This document shows positions 46,341-56,997 of a stretch of 64,000 nt of DNA, piece after piece. Below the pieces are notes generated by a model. That model searched no databases, was not told the DNA's origin, and saw only the letters and a program-made list of their open reading frames with translations. Position numbers and translations under genes: made by a program. The stretch's first letter is position 1. The number at the start of each line of letters is the position of its first letter. Origin of the DNA: Aureococcus anophagefferens (taxonomy: Eukaryota; Sar; Pelagophyceae; Pelagomonadales; Pelagomonadaceae); NCBI RefSeq assembly GCF_000186865.1, contig NW_008705577.1, positions 361,944 to 425,943 of the forward strand, in the 5' to 3' direction.

Positions 46341-46759
46341 GGCCTAGGGCTCCGAGGGCCGCGCCGTCGGCGGGCTGCGTCGGCGATGGGCTGCCGCGGT
46401 GCAACTTTTGGACGGCGCCGGGTGCCGCGCGGCGCCGCTCGTGTGGCCGGCCGGCGTGGCCTCCTCCGAGGTCGTAGCGGTGCACCGCGGGCCACCGACC
46501 CGACGGGCGTGGCTGCCTGCAGCCACCGCCGATGGGCGCTCCCACGAAGAAATTCAAGGTGTTTTGCCCAAGGGGCGGAGTTGATACTTCCTTTGTTGAC
46601 GATTGACGGGTGTGGACAAGCCGCCCAAACGGCCGGGGCTGCCCGCGTCGGTGCGACGCGCTCGCGCGCCGGACGCGGCTCCGTCGCTCCCGCGCAACGG
46701 AAGACCGCGCGTTTTGGACGCACACATACGGCCGCGCCGCGACCGACGACCGGCCGACC
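46341..46759. other. Divergent intergenic region between EF-hand gene and kinesin
   Basis: 419 bp shared by two opposite starts (46340 minus, 46760 plus). No coding region or repeat is convincing. It is lower in GC around 46545-46605, where the TTGATACTTCCTTTGTTGAC stretch could be a promoter core. Nothing more can be said from sequence alone. Confidence 0.4.
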
Positions 46760-49700
46760 ATGCCGGAGGCGGAGGTGACGAACGTGCGCGTCGCGCTGCG
46801 GTGCCGGCCCCTGAGCAAGAAGGAGCTGAGCGAGAAGGACATCAACGTCTTCAGCAAGGAGGGGAACATCGCGAAGCTCGTCGACCCGGAGAACGACAAG
46901 CCCGTGGAGTTCGCCTTCGACCACGTCTACGACGACAGCAGCAAGCAGAGCGAGGTCTTCCAGGACGTCGGCGTGCCCGTCGTCCAGTCGGCCTTCGACG
47001 GCTTCAACAGCACGGTCTTCGCCTACGGCCAGACGGGCTCCGGCAAGTCCTGGTCCATGACCGGCGACCTGAGCAGCGAGTCGAACCAGGGCCTCATCCC
47101 GCGCATCAACACGGCCATCTTCGAGCGCATCGCGTCGGAAACCGCCGCGAACGCGTCGCGCCTCTTCCTCGTGCAGTGCTCCTACTTCGAGATCTACAAC
47201 GAGATCATCTACGATCTGCTGGACCCGCGGAACCGCAAGGACAAGGAGAAGTCCGGCGGCCTCCAGGTCAAGGAGCACCCCGTGCTCGGCATCCACGTCC
47301 AGGGCCTCCAGGCGCTCGTCGCGGAGAACGCGGCGAAGATCGCGGAGCTCATGGATCTCGGCGCGAAGAACCGGACCGTCGGGTCGACGCAGATGAACAG
47401 CGAATCGAGCCGCAGCCACTCCGTGTGCCTCATCACGGTCCACCAGAAGGACACGGAGAACGAGTCGAAGAACGTCTACTCGAAGCTGAATTTGGTGGAC
47501 CTCGCGGGCTCCGAGCGCGCGGACCGCACGGGCGCGACGGGCGCGCGGCTCAAGGAGGGCGCGAACATCAACAAGTCGCTCACGACGCTCGGGTCCGTCA
47601 TCAACGGCCTCGTGGAGCAGGCCCGGGGCAAGAAGGGCGTCTTCATCCCCTACCGCAACTCCAAGCTCACGCGCGTGCTCCAGGAGTCGCTCGGCGGCAA
47701 CGCGCTCTGCACCATGCTCGCGACGCTGAGCCCCGCGCGCGCGAACGTCAAGGAGACGATGTCGACGCTCCGCTACGCCGCGCGCGCCAAGACCATCAAG
47801 AAGTCGGTGACGAAGAACGAGGAGAGCGGCCAGATCGACAAGCTCAACGAGGAGGTCGCGCGGCTCAAGAAGATGCTCGCGGAGAAGGCCGCCGAGGCCG
47901 CGAGCGGCGGCGGCGACTCCGGCGGCGGGCCCGTCAACGACGAGGAGTTGAAGGCCGCGCAGAGCATGCTCAGCACCCAGATCACGGAGATGGAGGCCCT
48001 CACGCGCCAGACCTGGCAGGACAAGCAGCAGGCGTCGCGCCAGCACGAGGCCGAGGTCGCGAAGATGCGCCGGGCCCACAAGGACGCCGCGCGGCGCGCC
48101 GAGGCCGAGCGGCGGAAGCGGTTCCAATTGTTGCGCCAGAAGGGCGACGTGGAGCTCAGCGTCAAGGAGCTCGCCCTGCCGTCGAAGTGGGCCGACGCCG
48201 CGCGGGCGCTCGACGCGCTCAAGGGCCGCGTCGGCGAGCGCCGGTCCCACGTCGCGGTGTTCCGCGACGCGCTCGGCGAGGACCTGCGGCTGCTGAGGGA
48301 GGCGGGGTCCGGGAGCCTGGACGGGTCGCGGTCGACGAACCTGGGCGACTCGGCGACGCTCGAGGACGCGACGCGGTCGTCGTCGGACGCCGCGGCCGCC
48401 GCGGCGCTCGTGACCAAGGGCGCGGCGGACGCGATGCGCGCGCGGCTCGACCTCCTGCTCAGCGAGCTCGGCAAGCTCGGCCAGGACGAGACCCTACTGC
48501 TCGCGGGCGCGAACAACCTCGTGGGGGAGGTGGAACGAGCATTGGAGGTCGCCGAGGCCGCGCCGACGCCGTCGAACGGCGACGACCGGAAGGAGGCGCT
48601 CAAGGACGCGAAGCGGCGGGAGCGCGTCAAGCTCGTGCTCGACCAGTGCGTGTCGAAGCGCGACGCGCTCGTCGACGACACGGAGCAGGAGCGGGCGGCC
48701 CTCGTCGGCGGCGACGACGGCGGCGACGAGAAGACGAACCTCGTCTTCGCCGCCGCGGCGCTGGCGGCGGAGGCGGAGCGCGCGGCGATCGCGGCGTCGA
48801 AGCTCGAGACGCCCACCGGCGACGACCTCGCGGGCGACCTCGACGGCGCGAAGATGGACCTCGACGAGGCCGCTTCGCGGTCCGCGCAGGCCGCGGGCGA
48901 GCTGCGGGCCGCGCTCGCGGCGGCCGCGGCCAAGGCGGAGGCGTCGCGGGGGCGGCCGCCCGCGCGGCCGACGGGCGCGTCGTCGGGCGACGCGCGGCGC
49001 GGCTGCCTCGGCGCCAAGGGCGGCCCCGGCGGCGTCGGCTGGCGGCCCGACGCCGGCGACGACGAGGCCTGGCTCGGCTTCGAGTTCGAGAAGCCCACGA
49101 AGTGCCGGGAGGTCGTGCTCCAGAGCGGCCTCATCGCGGCGACGTCGGACCACGCGCGCGCGGCCGAGGGCCCCGTCGTCGTCGACGGCGCGGCGCCGCG
49201 CAAGACGGTGGCGGCTCTAGGCGAGATCATCTCCTGGTCGGCGCTCAAGTTCAAGTCTTTGGACAAGGTCGAGAAGCTGCTCAACCGGCCGCCCGTGCGC
49301 TTCCTCCAGGACGTGCTCGCGGCGACGGACGCGGCGAGCCCGCCGGGCTGGCTCGGCGAGGGCCGGTCCCTGCCCGTGCCGTCCAAGGACCCCGACGCGA
49401 AGAAGGCCTATTTCGATAGCGTCTTGCAGACTTTGAAGTTGCTGGACTGCGCCAAGGACCTGCTCCTGGACGGCGAGGCGAACCAACTGGCGTTCCGCGC
49501 GGGGCCCGTGGCGTCGTCCGAGTCCATCCTGAGCGGCCAGGGCGTCGACGGCACGAACGCCATGCTCCAACTCGTCGCCGCGGCGGCGAAGAAGGCGAGC
49601 CCCCGGGAGGCGCCCGCGGCGGGCGCGAAGCCGCGCGTGACGTCGAAACCGACGGCCGTCTCCTTGGAACGCTCCGAGAACGGCGCCTGGATCCCCGTGG

Positions 49701-52245
49701 GCGACAAGCCCCTCCCCGTCGACGCGTCGACGGGCCGCGCCGCGGCGCCCGACGCGCCGGCGGCGGCCGCGTGGCGCCTGCGGGTGGCCGCGTGGGCCTG
49801 GGACGGCGCGGAGGCACCGCCGGGCAGCTGCCGCGCGGGCCTCGTCGGCGCGCCGGACGCGGAGCCGGAGGCCGTCGACGAGGGCGGCGACGCCGAGCGG
49901 GCGCGGGCCGTCTGCGCCGCCGCGTCCGCCGCCCTCGAGCGCGAGGCGTCGCTGCTCACGGGCGCGATGCGCGCGGCCGCGGGCCGCGTCGCGGCGGCGG
50001 CGAAGCACGTCGCGTCGGCGACGGCGCGCGCGCAGCGCGCGGCGGCCGACGCGGAGCGCGGCAAGTACGAGGAGGTCAAGGCCGAGGTCGAGACGCTGCG
50101 CGCCGCCGCCGCGCGGCACAACGCGGCCCTCGAGGCCGCGTCGGCCGCGGAGGCGACGTGCCGCGCGGCCGCGGAGGACGCGGCGCAGCGCGCCGCCGCC
50201 GCCGAGGAGCGCGCCGCGGACGCGGAGAAGGCCGCGGCCGTCGCCCTGGCCAAGAGCGACGCCGCGGAGGGGGCGCGGTTGACGGTCGCGAACGACGTCT
50301 CCGCGCTCGAGGACCGCGCCGCCGAGGCCGCGAGGGCCCTGAGCGACGCGGAGCGCGCGGGCGCGGACGCGCGGCGCCAGCTCGCGTCGGCCACGGAGCG
50401 CGCGGACGCCGCGGACGCGCGGGGCGCCGACGCCGAGGCCGCGCTGAAGCGCGCGCGCGACGACGCCGACGGCGCGCGCGCGACGGTCGAGACGCGCGAG
50501 GCCCAGCTCGAGGCCGCGAAGGCGCGCCAGGTCGACCTCGAGACGAAAACGTCGGAGCTCGCCGCGCGCGCCGAGGAGGCCGAGGCGCGCGCCGCGGAGG
50601 CGTCGAGCCGCCTGGACGCGGTCAAGCAGTCCATGGACCGCGCCGAGGGCGCGGCGACGGGCGAGATCGCCGAGCTCCAGGCCGCGATGGCGTCGGCCAA
50701 GGCGTCGGCCGACGCCGCGCGCGAGGCCGACGCGGCGAAGTTCGGCGCCGCGCTCGAGGAGCTCCAGGCGTCCGAGGCCAAGGTCGCGGACGCGGAGCGC
50801 GGCCGCGGCGAGGCCCAGCGGCTCCTCGCCGCCGCCGAGCGCCACGCGCTCGACGTCGCCGCCGCGCGCGACGCCCTCGAGGGCGAGGCCAAGGCCGCCA
50901 AGGACGCCGCGGCGGCCCTGCGGGGCGACCTCGACGCGGCCGCGCGGGCGCTCGACGCCGCGCGCGCGACGGCCGAGGCGGACCTGAAGACGCTGCGCAA
51001 GGAGCGCGACGACGGCGCGTCGGCGCTCGCGGACGTGCGCGCCAAGGCCGCCGAGGCCGACGCGGACCGCGAGGCCGCCGCGGCGAAGCTCGCGGCCGCG
51101 GAGCGCGCCGCCGAGGGCGCCGCGGCCGCGAAGGCGAATTTGGAGACCGCGCTCGCGGCGTGCCGCCAGGACGTCGACGCGGAGCGCGCGCGCGCCGAGG
51201 CCGCGGAGCGCGTCGCGCGCGCGACGCGGTCCGACGCCGCCGCCGCCGCGGAGGAGGCCGCCGAGGCCGAGCGCCGCGGCAACGACGCGGAGCGCGAGGT
51301 CCTCGCGGCCAAGTCCGCGGCGCTCGCCGCCGAGGGCGACCTCAAGGCCCTCACGGCCCAGCTCCGGGACGCCGAGGCCGAGGTCGAGACGGCCCGCGCC
51401 GCCGCCGAGGCCGCGGACGCGCGCGCGGAGGGCGCCGAGGCCGCGCGCGACGAGCTCGGCGAGCGGCGCGACGAGGCGGAGCTCGCGCTCCGCAGGGCAG
51501 GAAAAGGGTGATTCAACGTCGCTTCAACGTGAGTGTTCCGCGCGCGCGCGTTTCGGAAACAGCACCCACGCTTCGAGAGCGCTCCGAGAGATGATCGCTC
51601 GTCCAAAAATCATCCGAAACGAGTGGAAAACGACCGAGATAGGAGCCTTTGAAGTTGGGAATTTCGCACCCTTTTCTTGCCCAGGCGCTCCGCGTCGCCG
51701 AGGAGGAGCGCGACGCGGCGCGCCAGGAGGAGGAGCAGCTCAGCGCCGAGGTCGAGATCGTCAGGGAGGAGCGCGACGTGGGCTCCGAGGCCTACGTGCG
51801 GCTGACGAACCAGCTCAACGAGACGCGCGACGAGCTCAGCGACGCGCAGGAGCGCCTCGAGGCCTACCTCGAGTCGGAGCAGCACCGCACGCGCCAGTTC
51901 CTGTCGACCAAGGGCGAGGCCGAGGCCGCGGCCGCGGCGACGGCCAAGGAGCACGCGGCGCTCCGGAGCGGCCTCGACTACCTCCGGTCCAAGCTCGAGC
52001 GGCACCTCGACGCGGCCGACGCGGAGAAGCCGCGCCGCGGCGGCGGGCCCGACGACGCCGACGCCGCGCTCGCGCACCTCGCGGCGCTCGTCGACGCGAC
52101 GCTCGAGGCCCGGGCGGCACCGCCGCCCAAGCGCGCGCCCGCGTCGCCGCCCGCGACCCTCGACGGCGGCACCGCGTCCATCGAGGCCGCGACGACGGGC
52201 AACGAGTACGACGACTACGACGACGACTTCGACGACGAGGAGTAG
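46760..52245 (+). CDS. Kinesin motor protein with long coiled-coil tail and one family B introner
   Basis: Exons 46760-51484 and 51685-52245, phase 0, 1,761 residues. The N-terminal motor (about residues 5-350) has NVRVALRCRPLSKKEL, the P-loop FAYGQTGSGKSWSMTG, switch I MNSESSRSHSV, and switch II LVDLAGSERADRTGATG followed by NINKSLTTLGSVINGLV. Microtubule-based transport is expected. After a neck coil there are two compact modules. The first (about residues 745-795) has GWRPDAGDDEAWLGFEFEKP followed by CREVVLQSG and resembles an F5/8-type discoidin repeat. The second, about 950-1,010, contains SLERSENGAWIPVGD. Residues about 1,050-1,700 are an Ala/Glu/Arg coiled coil. The end is acidic (EYDDYDDDFDDEE). 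An N-terminal motor with this tail fits a kinesin-3-like or an algal orphan class; I would not assign a subfamily. The only intron is the introner. Confidence 0.88.
51493..51684. mobile_element. Introner element, family B copy 3 (192 bp)
   Basis: Ends are CAGGGCAGGAAAAGGG and CCCTTTTCTTGCCCAG. Duplication GCGCTCCG at 51485-51492 and 51685-51692 is perfect. GC donor, intron 51485-51684, phase 0, rejoining EAELALRVAEEERDAA in the kinesin coiled coil. Sense to the gene. Confidence 0.95.
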
Positions 52246-52392
52246 GCATGCGCCCTAAGGCGGCTCATGCGACTGTCCGCGCGGGGCGGCCTCCTTTGTC
52301 GCGAGGGATTCGCCCTTGGGCTGCGCGAGCGACGACGCGAGCGGCTGGGCGGCGACGCGAAGTTCCGTTACGACGACGCGCGCGCGGGGCCC

Positions 52393-53307
52393 TCAGAGGG
52401 ACATGGTCGGCGACGCGAAGTTGTAGGCGTTGGGGTTGTGGACCTTGATGAGGTCGCCGGGGCTCTCGCGGACGAAGGACGCCGTGTCGGACCACATCCA
52501 CTGGCCCTCCTGGCCGTTGAACTCGAAGACGCCCGAGTGCTGGAACGACCGGATCTTCTCCGTGGGCCGCGTCGTCATGCGGTTGAAGGACGCGGAGGGC
52601 GCCGGGTCCCGGGGCCGCGTGAAGAGGCTCGGCTTGCCCGTGAACTCGGCGTCGGACTCCTCGGGCTTGACGGGCGGCGGCGCCGTCGGCAGCGGCAGCT
52701 TCTGCGGCGGAATGTACGACGCCAATTTCCGGTTCGCGCGCCGCGAGTTGCGCTTCGCCTTGCCGTCCTCGGCCTTGGCGCGGGCCGCGCGCTCGTGGTC
52801 CTCGGTGTAGGACGACGAATTCCACGACGTCTTGCCCAGGAGCTTGCGGTTCACGGGCATCTCCGAGTTCGTCGCCTTTCCCGCGAGCACGGGGTCCGCG
52901 GCTTTCGCCGCGCGGATCGCGGCCTTGCGCTCGTCGCTCATGACGTCGATCTTGAACTTGTGGGGCTTGGGGATGTGCTCCAGGTTCTTCGGCGGCAGGT
53001 GCTCCGCGCGGAGGTTGTACGCGTACATGTTGGGCCGATCGTGGTCCGAGTTGACGCGCGTCCGCCGGAAGACGAACTGGTCGACGTAGGACGACCCGTC
53101 CCACTTGGGGCTCTCGCCGGGCCCGACGCCGCCGCGCTTCCACTTCTTCATGAAGGCCTTGTTCTCCTTCTTGAGCGCCGGCACGTCGTCGGGGTGGAAC
53201 ACGGTCTCCTGCGCATTGTAGTTCGTCGGCCCCTTGCAGGACCCGATCTGGAACTTGGCCGTGAGGAACTTCTTCGTCGTCCCCAGCTCGCCCTCGGCGG
53301 CCTCCAT
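52393..53307 (-). CDS. Conserved hypothetical protein
   Basis: A 304-residue hydrophilic protein starting MEAAEGELGTTKKFLTAKFQ. It has no signal or membrane segment. It is rich in Pro, Lys and Asn with short aromatic clusters (NMYAYNLRAEHLPPKNLEHI; KTSWNSSSYTEDHE) and a Trp-rich C-terminus (GQEGQWMWSDTASF). The C-terminal NAYNFASPTMSL resembles the short Pro/aromatic repeat style of microtubule-inner or axonemal proteins, but this is not a family match. It is convergent with the kinesin, 147 bp between stops. Confidence 0.6.
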   Translation of the reverse strand: MEAAEGELGTTKKFLTAKFQIGSCKGPTNYNAQETVFHPDDVPALKKENKAFMKKWKRGGVGPGESPKWDGSSYVDQFVFRRTRVNSDHDRPNMYAYNLRAEHLPPKNLEHIPKPHKFKIDVMSDERKAAIRAAKAADPVLAGKATNSEMPVNRKLLGKTSWNSSSYTEDHERAARAKAEDGKAKRNSRRANRKLASYIPPQKLPLPTAPPPVKPEESDAEFTGKPSLFTRPRDPAPSASFNRMTTRPTEKIRSFQHSGVFEFNGQEGQWMWSDTASFVRESPGDLIKVHNPNAYNFASPTMSL

Positions 53308-53538
53308 GGTGCGCGCGGGGCGGCGGCGTGCGGGGCACCGGGCTGCGCTATCGAGCTATCGTTTCGGGCTGCGGCCGTATCAGCGTCAACATCGAGGCAA
53401 TTCCACGCGTCTGGATTGGTGAACACGTTGCGAGCGCCTTCCTCTGGTGCTCTCCGAAGGAGACGATGCCCAAACCCAAGCACACGCGCAGCTCCACGTT
53501 CGAGAACCAGCACACGCACCGCAACCAGCCAGCACACC

Positions 53539-54603
53539 ATGCAAGAGCAAGAGGAGTACATCATCCTGCGGGACGACGACGACGACGAGGTCGTCGCGCC
53601 GCCGCCCAAGGCCGAGACCGAGGCGACGCCTGAAGACGAGGCCAAGACCGAGCCGTCTGCGGACGAGACCAAGACCGAGGTGAAGCCTGACAAGACCAAG
53701 GCAACGCCTCAAGCCAAGAGCGACGCGCCGCCGCCCACGTGCAACGCCTGGTGCGCCGTCGGCCGCCGCGCGCTCCCCAGTTGGGCGTGGGCGATGCTCG
53801 CGACGTTCGCGATGTCGTTCCTCCTGACCGCGGCGTTCGCGGGCGGCTACAACTACGGCCGCGTCGCGCCCGCGGCGCCCGGCGGCGCGCCCGCGACGTC
53901 CGGCGGCGCGGTCGCCGAGCCCCGCGTCGTCGCGCCCGCCGATGCGTGCGCGTCCCGGGACCAGGTCGCGTTCGTCCCGCGCCGCCGCGACCCGTTCCAT
54001 GCGCTCGACTACTTCTTCGACGACTTCTTCTCCCCGCTCGAGCTCCTCGCGCCGCGCCGGCACCGCCGCCACCACCATCGCCGCGAGCGCCGCGCGGCGC
54101 CGTACCAGTCGCGCCGCGCGGCGCCCTTCCGCCACGCGGCGCCGTACCAGCACCTCCACCGCGCGGCGCCGTACCAGCAGTTCCAGCTCTTCTTCCACAC
54201 GCCCGGGGACGACGCCGTCGCGGCGCCCGAGCGAGACTCCGCGAAAGACGCGGCGCCGCCCCGAGACGCGGCCCGAGACGCGGCCCGGAAGCCCGACGAA
54301 GCCGTCGCGGACGTGCCCCGCGAGTCGGACCGAGGCTTCGCGGATCCGCGCGAAACCCTTCGCGAACCGGTCGAAGACGCCGCGCCGGTCCGCGCGCCGG
54401 CCGCGGACCGCGCGGCGCCGACGGCCGTCGCGCCGGCGCCGAGCCCGCGCCGGCCGACGGCGACGACGAGCGACCGCGCCGCGCTGCGCGGCCTCAGCAT
54501 CAAGCAGCTCCAGAAGATCCTGGCCAAGCACGGCCGCGCCTGCCCCACCTGCAAGGAGAAGGACGACCTCGTGAACGAGGTCATCCACGCGCTCAACGAC
54601 TAG
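53539..54603 (+). CDS. Single-pass membrane protein with SAP-like/MANF-C-like CxxC end
   Basis: A 354-residue protein. The N-terminal 65 residues are acidic and disordered (DDDDDEVVAPPPKAETEATP). A single membrane helix follows (SWAWAMLATFAMSFLLTAAF). Then come a His/Arg-rich stretch with repeats of AAPYQ (HRRHHHRRERRAAPYQSRRA) and a long Pro/Ala/Arg region. The final 45 residues (LRGLSIKQLQKILAKHGRAC then PTCKEKDDLVNEVIHAL) match the SAP-like fold with a CxxC loop found at the C-terminus of MANF/CDNF-type ER stress proteins. With the membrane helix, an ER or Golgi location is likely. ATG at 53539 was chosen because it follows the low-GC leader and no earlier ATG in frame starts a sensible protein. 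Confidence 0.6.
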   Translation: MQEQEEYIILRDDDDDEVVAPPPKAETEATPEDEAKTEPSADETKTEVKPDKTKATPQAKSDAPPPTCNAWCAVGRRALPSWAWAMLATFAMSFLLTAAFAGGYNYGRVAPAAPGGAPATSGGAVAEPRVVAPADACASRDQVAFVPRRRDPFHALDYFFDDFFSPLELLAPRRHRRHHHRRERRAAPYQSRRAAPFRHAAPYQHLHRAAPYQQFQLFFHTPGDDAVAAPERDSAKDAAPPRDAARDAARKPDEAVADVPRESDRGFADPRETLREPVEDAAPVRAPAADRAAPTAVAPAPSPRRPTATTSDRAALRGLSIKQLQKILAKHGRACPTCKEKDDLVNEVIHALND

Positions 54604-54647
54604 CGCCCCGCCCCCGGCCCCTCCCCGATAACCCGCCTGCCTGACAT

Positions 54648-55889
54648 TTACGGCCGCCCCGCGAGCCACTGGGTGACGGCGACGCGCCGCCGGTTCGTCG
54701 GGTAGACCTCGTGGAACGAAGAACTCCGAAAGACGACGAGCCGGTCGAGCGCGGGGGCGACGTCGACGTAGGGGCAGTCGCCGCCGGGCGCGAAGACGCG
54801 GCGCGGCCCGCGGAGGTCCGTGGACTCGCGGCCGAGGTAGAGCCGGAGCCGGCCCCCGTCCGCGCGCTCGTCCCAGCCCTCGTTGAGGTAGGCGATGCAC
54901 GTGAGCAGCCGCGCGGGGAAGGGCGTGTGCTCGTCCATCGTGTCCCGGTGGAGCCGGTAGCCGAGCGTCGACGGCGAGTAGCACGCGAGCTGGACGTCGT
55001 CGGGGTTCTCGAGGTCGAAGTCCTCGTGCTCGCCGAGGCCCGAGACGCCGTCGATGAGCTTCGGCGCCCAGCCTTGGCCGCCCGCGGCGGCGATCGCGGC
55101 GATGAGCGCGTCGCGGACCGCGTCGAAGCCGGCGAGCACGTCGAGCAGCGGATCCGCGGCCGCCGCGGCGTAATTCTCGCCGATTCGCTTCGGCTCGCCG
55201 GCCTGCCCGCCGTCCTCGGACGCCTCGATGAGCCCGAGGCCGCCGCGTTCGAGCGCGCGGAGGTAGACGACGGCGTCGCCGCGGACGCGCGGCTGGAGCG
55301 GCCTCGCGGACGCGCCCGCGCCGCCGCCGGCGACGAGCGCCGCGGCCGCGGCCGACCGCAGCGCCGCGGCGCGGCCCCGCCAGCCGTCGACGACGACGTA
55401 CTGCGGGCCCGCCGCGTCGAGGAGCGGGCCGAGCCAGCCGAGGTTCCGCGCCTCGAGGACCGCGGCGGCGGCGGGCGGCACGCGCGCGGCCGCGCGGTCG
55501 TAGCCGCATTTTTCGTCGCCCGCGCGCGCGAGCGCCGCCGCCGGCGTGACGAAGGGCGTCCGGCGCGGCGCCTCCCGGAGGCACTTCAGCGAGACCCAGC
55601 CGAGCGCGGCGTCGTCTGGCGCGTCGTCCGGTGCGTCGCCGTCGCCCGCGCGCTCGTCCGAGCCGCCGCCAGCGTCGTCCGCGCCGTCGTCCGGTGCGTC
55701 GCCGTCGCCGTCGCCGTCGTCCGGGGCGACGAGCGCACGAGCGACGCCGAGGCTCGAGGTCGCCGTCGCGACGCAGCGCACGCGCGCGCCAAAGGGCAGC
55801 AGCGCCCTTTCCTCGCTCGTCGTCTCGACGTCCGCCCGCACGATGGCGCCCTTGAGCGCGCGCGCCTCGAAGCGGCGGCCGGTCGCCAT
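54648..55889 (-). CDS. EGLN/PHD-like prolyl hydroxylase (2OG-Fe(II) oxygenase)
   Basis: A 413-residue protein. The N-terminal 100 residues include an Asp/Gly-rich repeat (DDGDGDGDAPDDGADDAGGG) and KCLREA. The catalytic core at the C-terminus follows the HIF-prolyl hydroxylase plan: VQLACYSPSTLGYRLHRDTM with the iron-binding H-x-D, RLLTCIAYLNEGWDERADGG, LRLYLGRESTD, DVAPALDRLVVFRSSSFHEV with the distal His, and PTNRRRVAVTQWLAG with the 2OG-binding Arg. Eukaryotic homologues hydroxylate prolines in Skp1, HIF-alpha or ribosomal protein S23 in an O2-dependent way. No targeting signal is present. ATG at 55889. Confidence 0.82.
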   Translation of the reverse strand: MATGRRFEARALKGAIVRADVETTSEERALLPFGARVRCVATATSSLGVARALVAPDDGDGDGDAPDDGADDAGGGSDERAGDGDAPDDAPDDAALGWVSLKCLREAPRRTPFVTPAAALARAGDEKCGYDRAAARVPPAAAAVLEARNLGWLGPLLDAAGPQYVVVDGWRGRAAALRSAAAAALVAGGGAGASARPLQPRVRGDAVVYLRALERGGLGLIEASEDGGQAGEPKRIGENYAAAAADPLLDVLAGFDAVRDALIAAIAAAGGQGWAPKLIDGVSGLGEHEDFDLENPDDVQLACYSPSTLGYRLHRDTMDEHTPFPARLLTCIAYLNEGWDERADGGRLRLYLGRESTDLRGPRRVFAPGGDCPYVDVAPALDRLVVFRSSSFHEVYPTNRRRVAVTQWLAGRP

Positions 55890-56125
55890 CGTTTAGGGTT
55901 GCGGCTAGACCATGTTAGGGCTGCGTCGATCGCAGCTGGACCATCGTCAGGGCTGCTCGAAGGGGACCATGCCCATCTCGCGCTTTACTTGAGCATCAAG
56001 TTGACGTGACCAAAATTACCTTTGCCTCTCAGTCTGAGCTGTCGCTCTCCAAGGCTGTGCCGCGCCGCTGCGGAAGCCCGCGGGCCGTGCGCATCGATCG
56101 CGCCGCGCCGTAGCCGCACGCATCG

Positions 56126-56857
56126 ATGAGCCTGCTGGCGTCCAAGGCCGTGCGCTGGTGCGGCGGCGGCTGGTGCTTCTTCATCGCCGAAAATGCGGTC
56201 ATGTCCGAGAACCGCGCCGCGGTCATCGACGCGGTCGGCGAGCAGGGCTACCGGGGCTGCTACGGCGCCCTGAGCACGGCGTCGCTGGCGTCCATCGCCT
56301 ACGGCTACGTCCGCCACGGCCCGGGCCCGCGGCTCGCGGCCGGGCCGCCGTCGGCGGTCCGCCTCGCGGCGGGCCTCGGCTGCCAGGCGCTCGGCCTCGC
56401 GGCGGCGGCGAACGTCGCGCCCAAGCTCCGGAGCCCCCTGGACCCGGGCTTCCTGAGCAGCTGCCCCCTGGACCTCGAGCACGAGCGCGCGGCGAAGCTC
56501 CGCCCGAAGGACGAGGTCCGGGGCCTGCAGCGCGTCACGCGGCACCCGACGTTCTGGACCCTCGGCATCCTCGGCGTCGGCGCGGCGCTGCGCACGCCCT
56601 TCGCCGGCACGGCCGTCGCCGCCCTCGGCTTCCCGCTCGTCGCAGCGCTCGGCGGCGCGCACATGGACTACCGGCACCGGCGCGGCCGCGGCGGCGCGCT
56701 GTCGCCGGAGAAGGACGCGGCGACGAGCGCCGTGCCCTTCGTCGCCTTGCTCTCGGGCGCCCAGAGCTGGTCCGCCCTCGCCGACGAGCTCAAGCCCGTC
56801 AACTGCGCCGCGGGCGCCGCCGCGGCCGCCGCGCTCGCGCTCGCGGGGCTCATCTAG
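56126..56857 (+). CDS. NnrU-family membrane protein (zeta-carotene isomerase-like fold)
   Basis: A 243-residue protein with about six membrane helices. It shares the NnrU pattern: EQGYRGCYGALSTASLASIA, then DEVRGLQRVTRHPTFWTLGI and GGAHMDYRHRRGRG. The conserved R-x-TRHP and a later acidic/basic loop are also found in the 15-cis-zeta-carotene isomerase Z-ISO, in which haem is bound between helices. No plastid presequence is present at MSLLASKAVRWCGGGWCFFI, so a carotenoid role is doubtful; a relative in another membrane is more likely. ATG at 56126. The 236 bp upstream, up to 55889, are shared with the divergent PHD-like gene. Confidence 0.6.
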   Translation: MSLLASKAVRWCGGGWCFFIAENAVMSENRAAVIDAVGEQGYRGCYGALSTASLASIAYGYVRHGPGPRLAAGPPSAVRLAAGLGCQALGLAAAANVAPKLRSPLDPGFLSSCPLDLEHERAAKLRPKDEVRGLQRVTRHPTFWTLGILGVGAALRTPFAGTAVAALGFPLVAALGGAHMDYRHRRGRGGALSPEKDAATSAVPFVALLSGAQSWSALADELKPVNCAAGAAAAAALALAGLI

Positions 56858-56997
56858 TCGGGGCTCTTTTAATTTCGTTCGAGGTCGGAATTGGGGTTAC
56901 GGGGGGTTGCGGGACGTATGTCGACACTTCGTAGTCGGAGCTCGGGTTGCCGGACTTATGCTTTGTAGTTGGAGCGCTCGAGCGCGGGATGGGCTCC

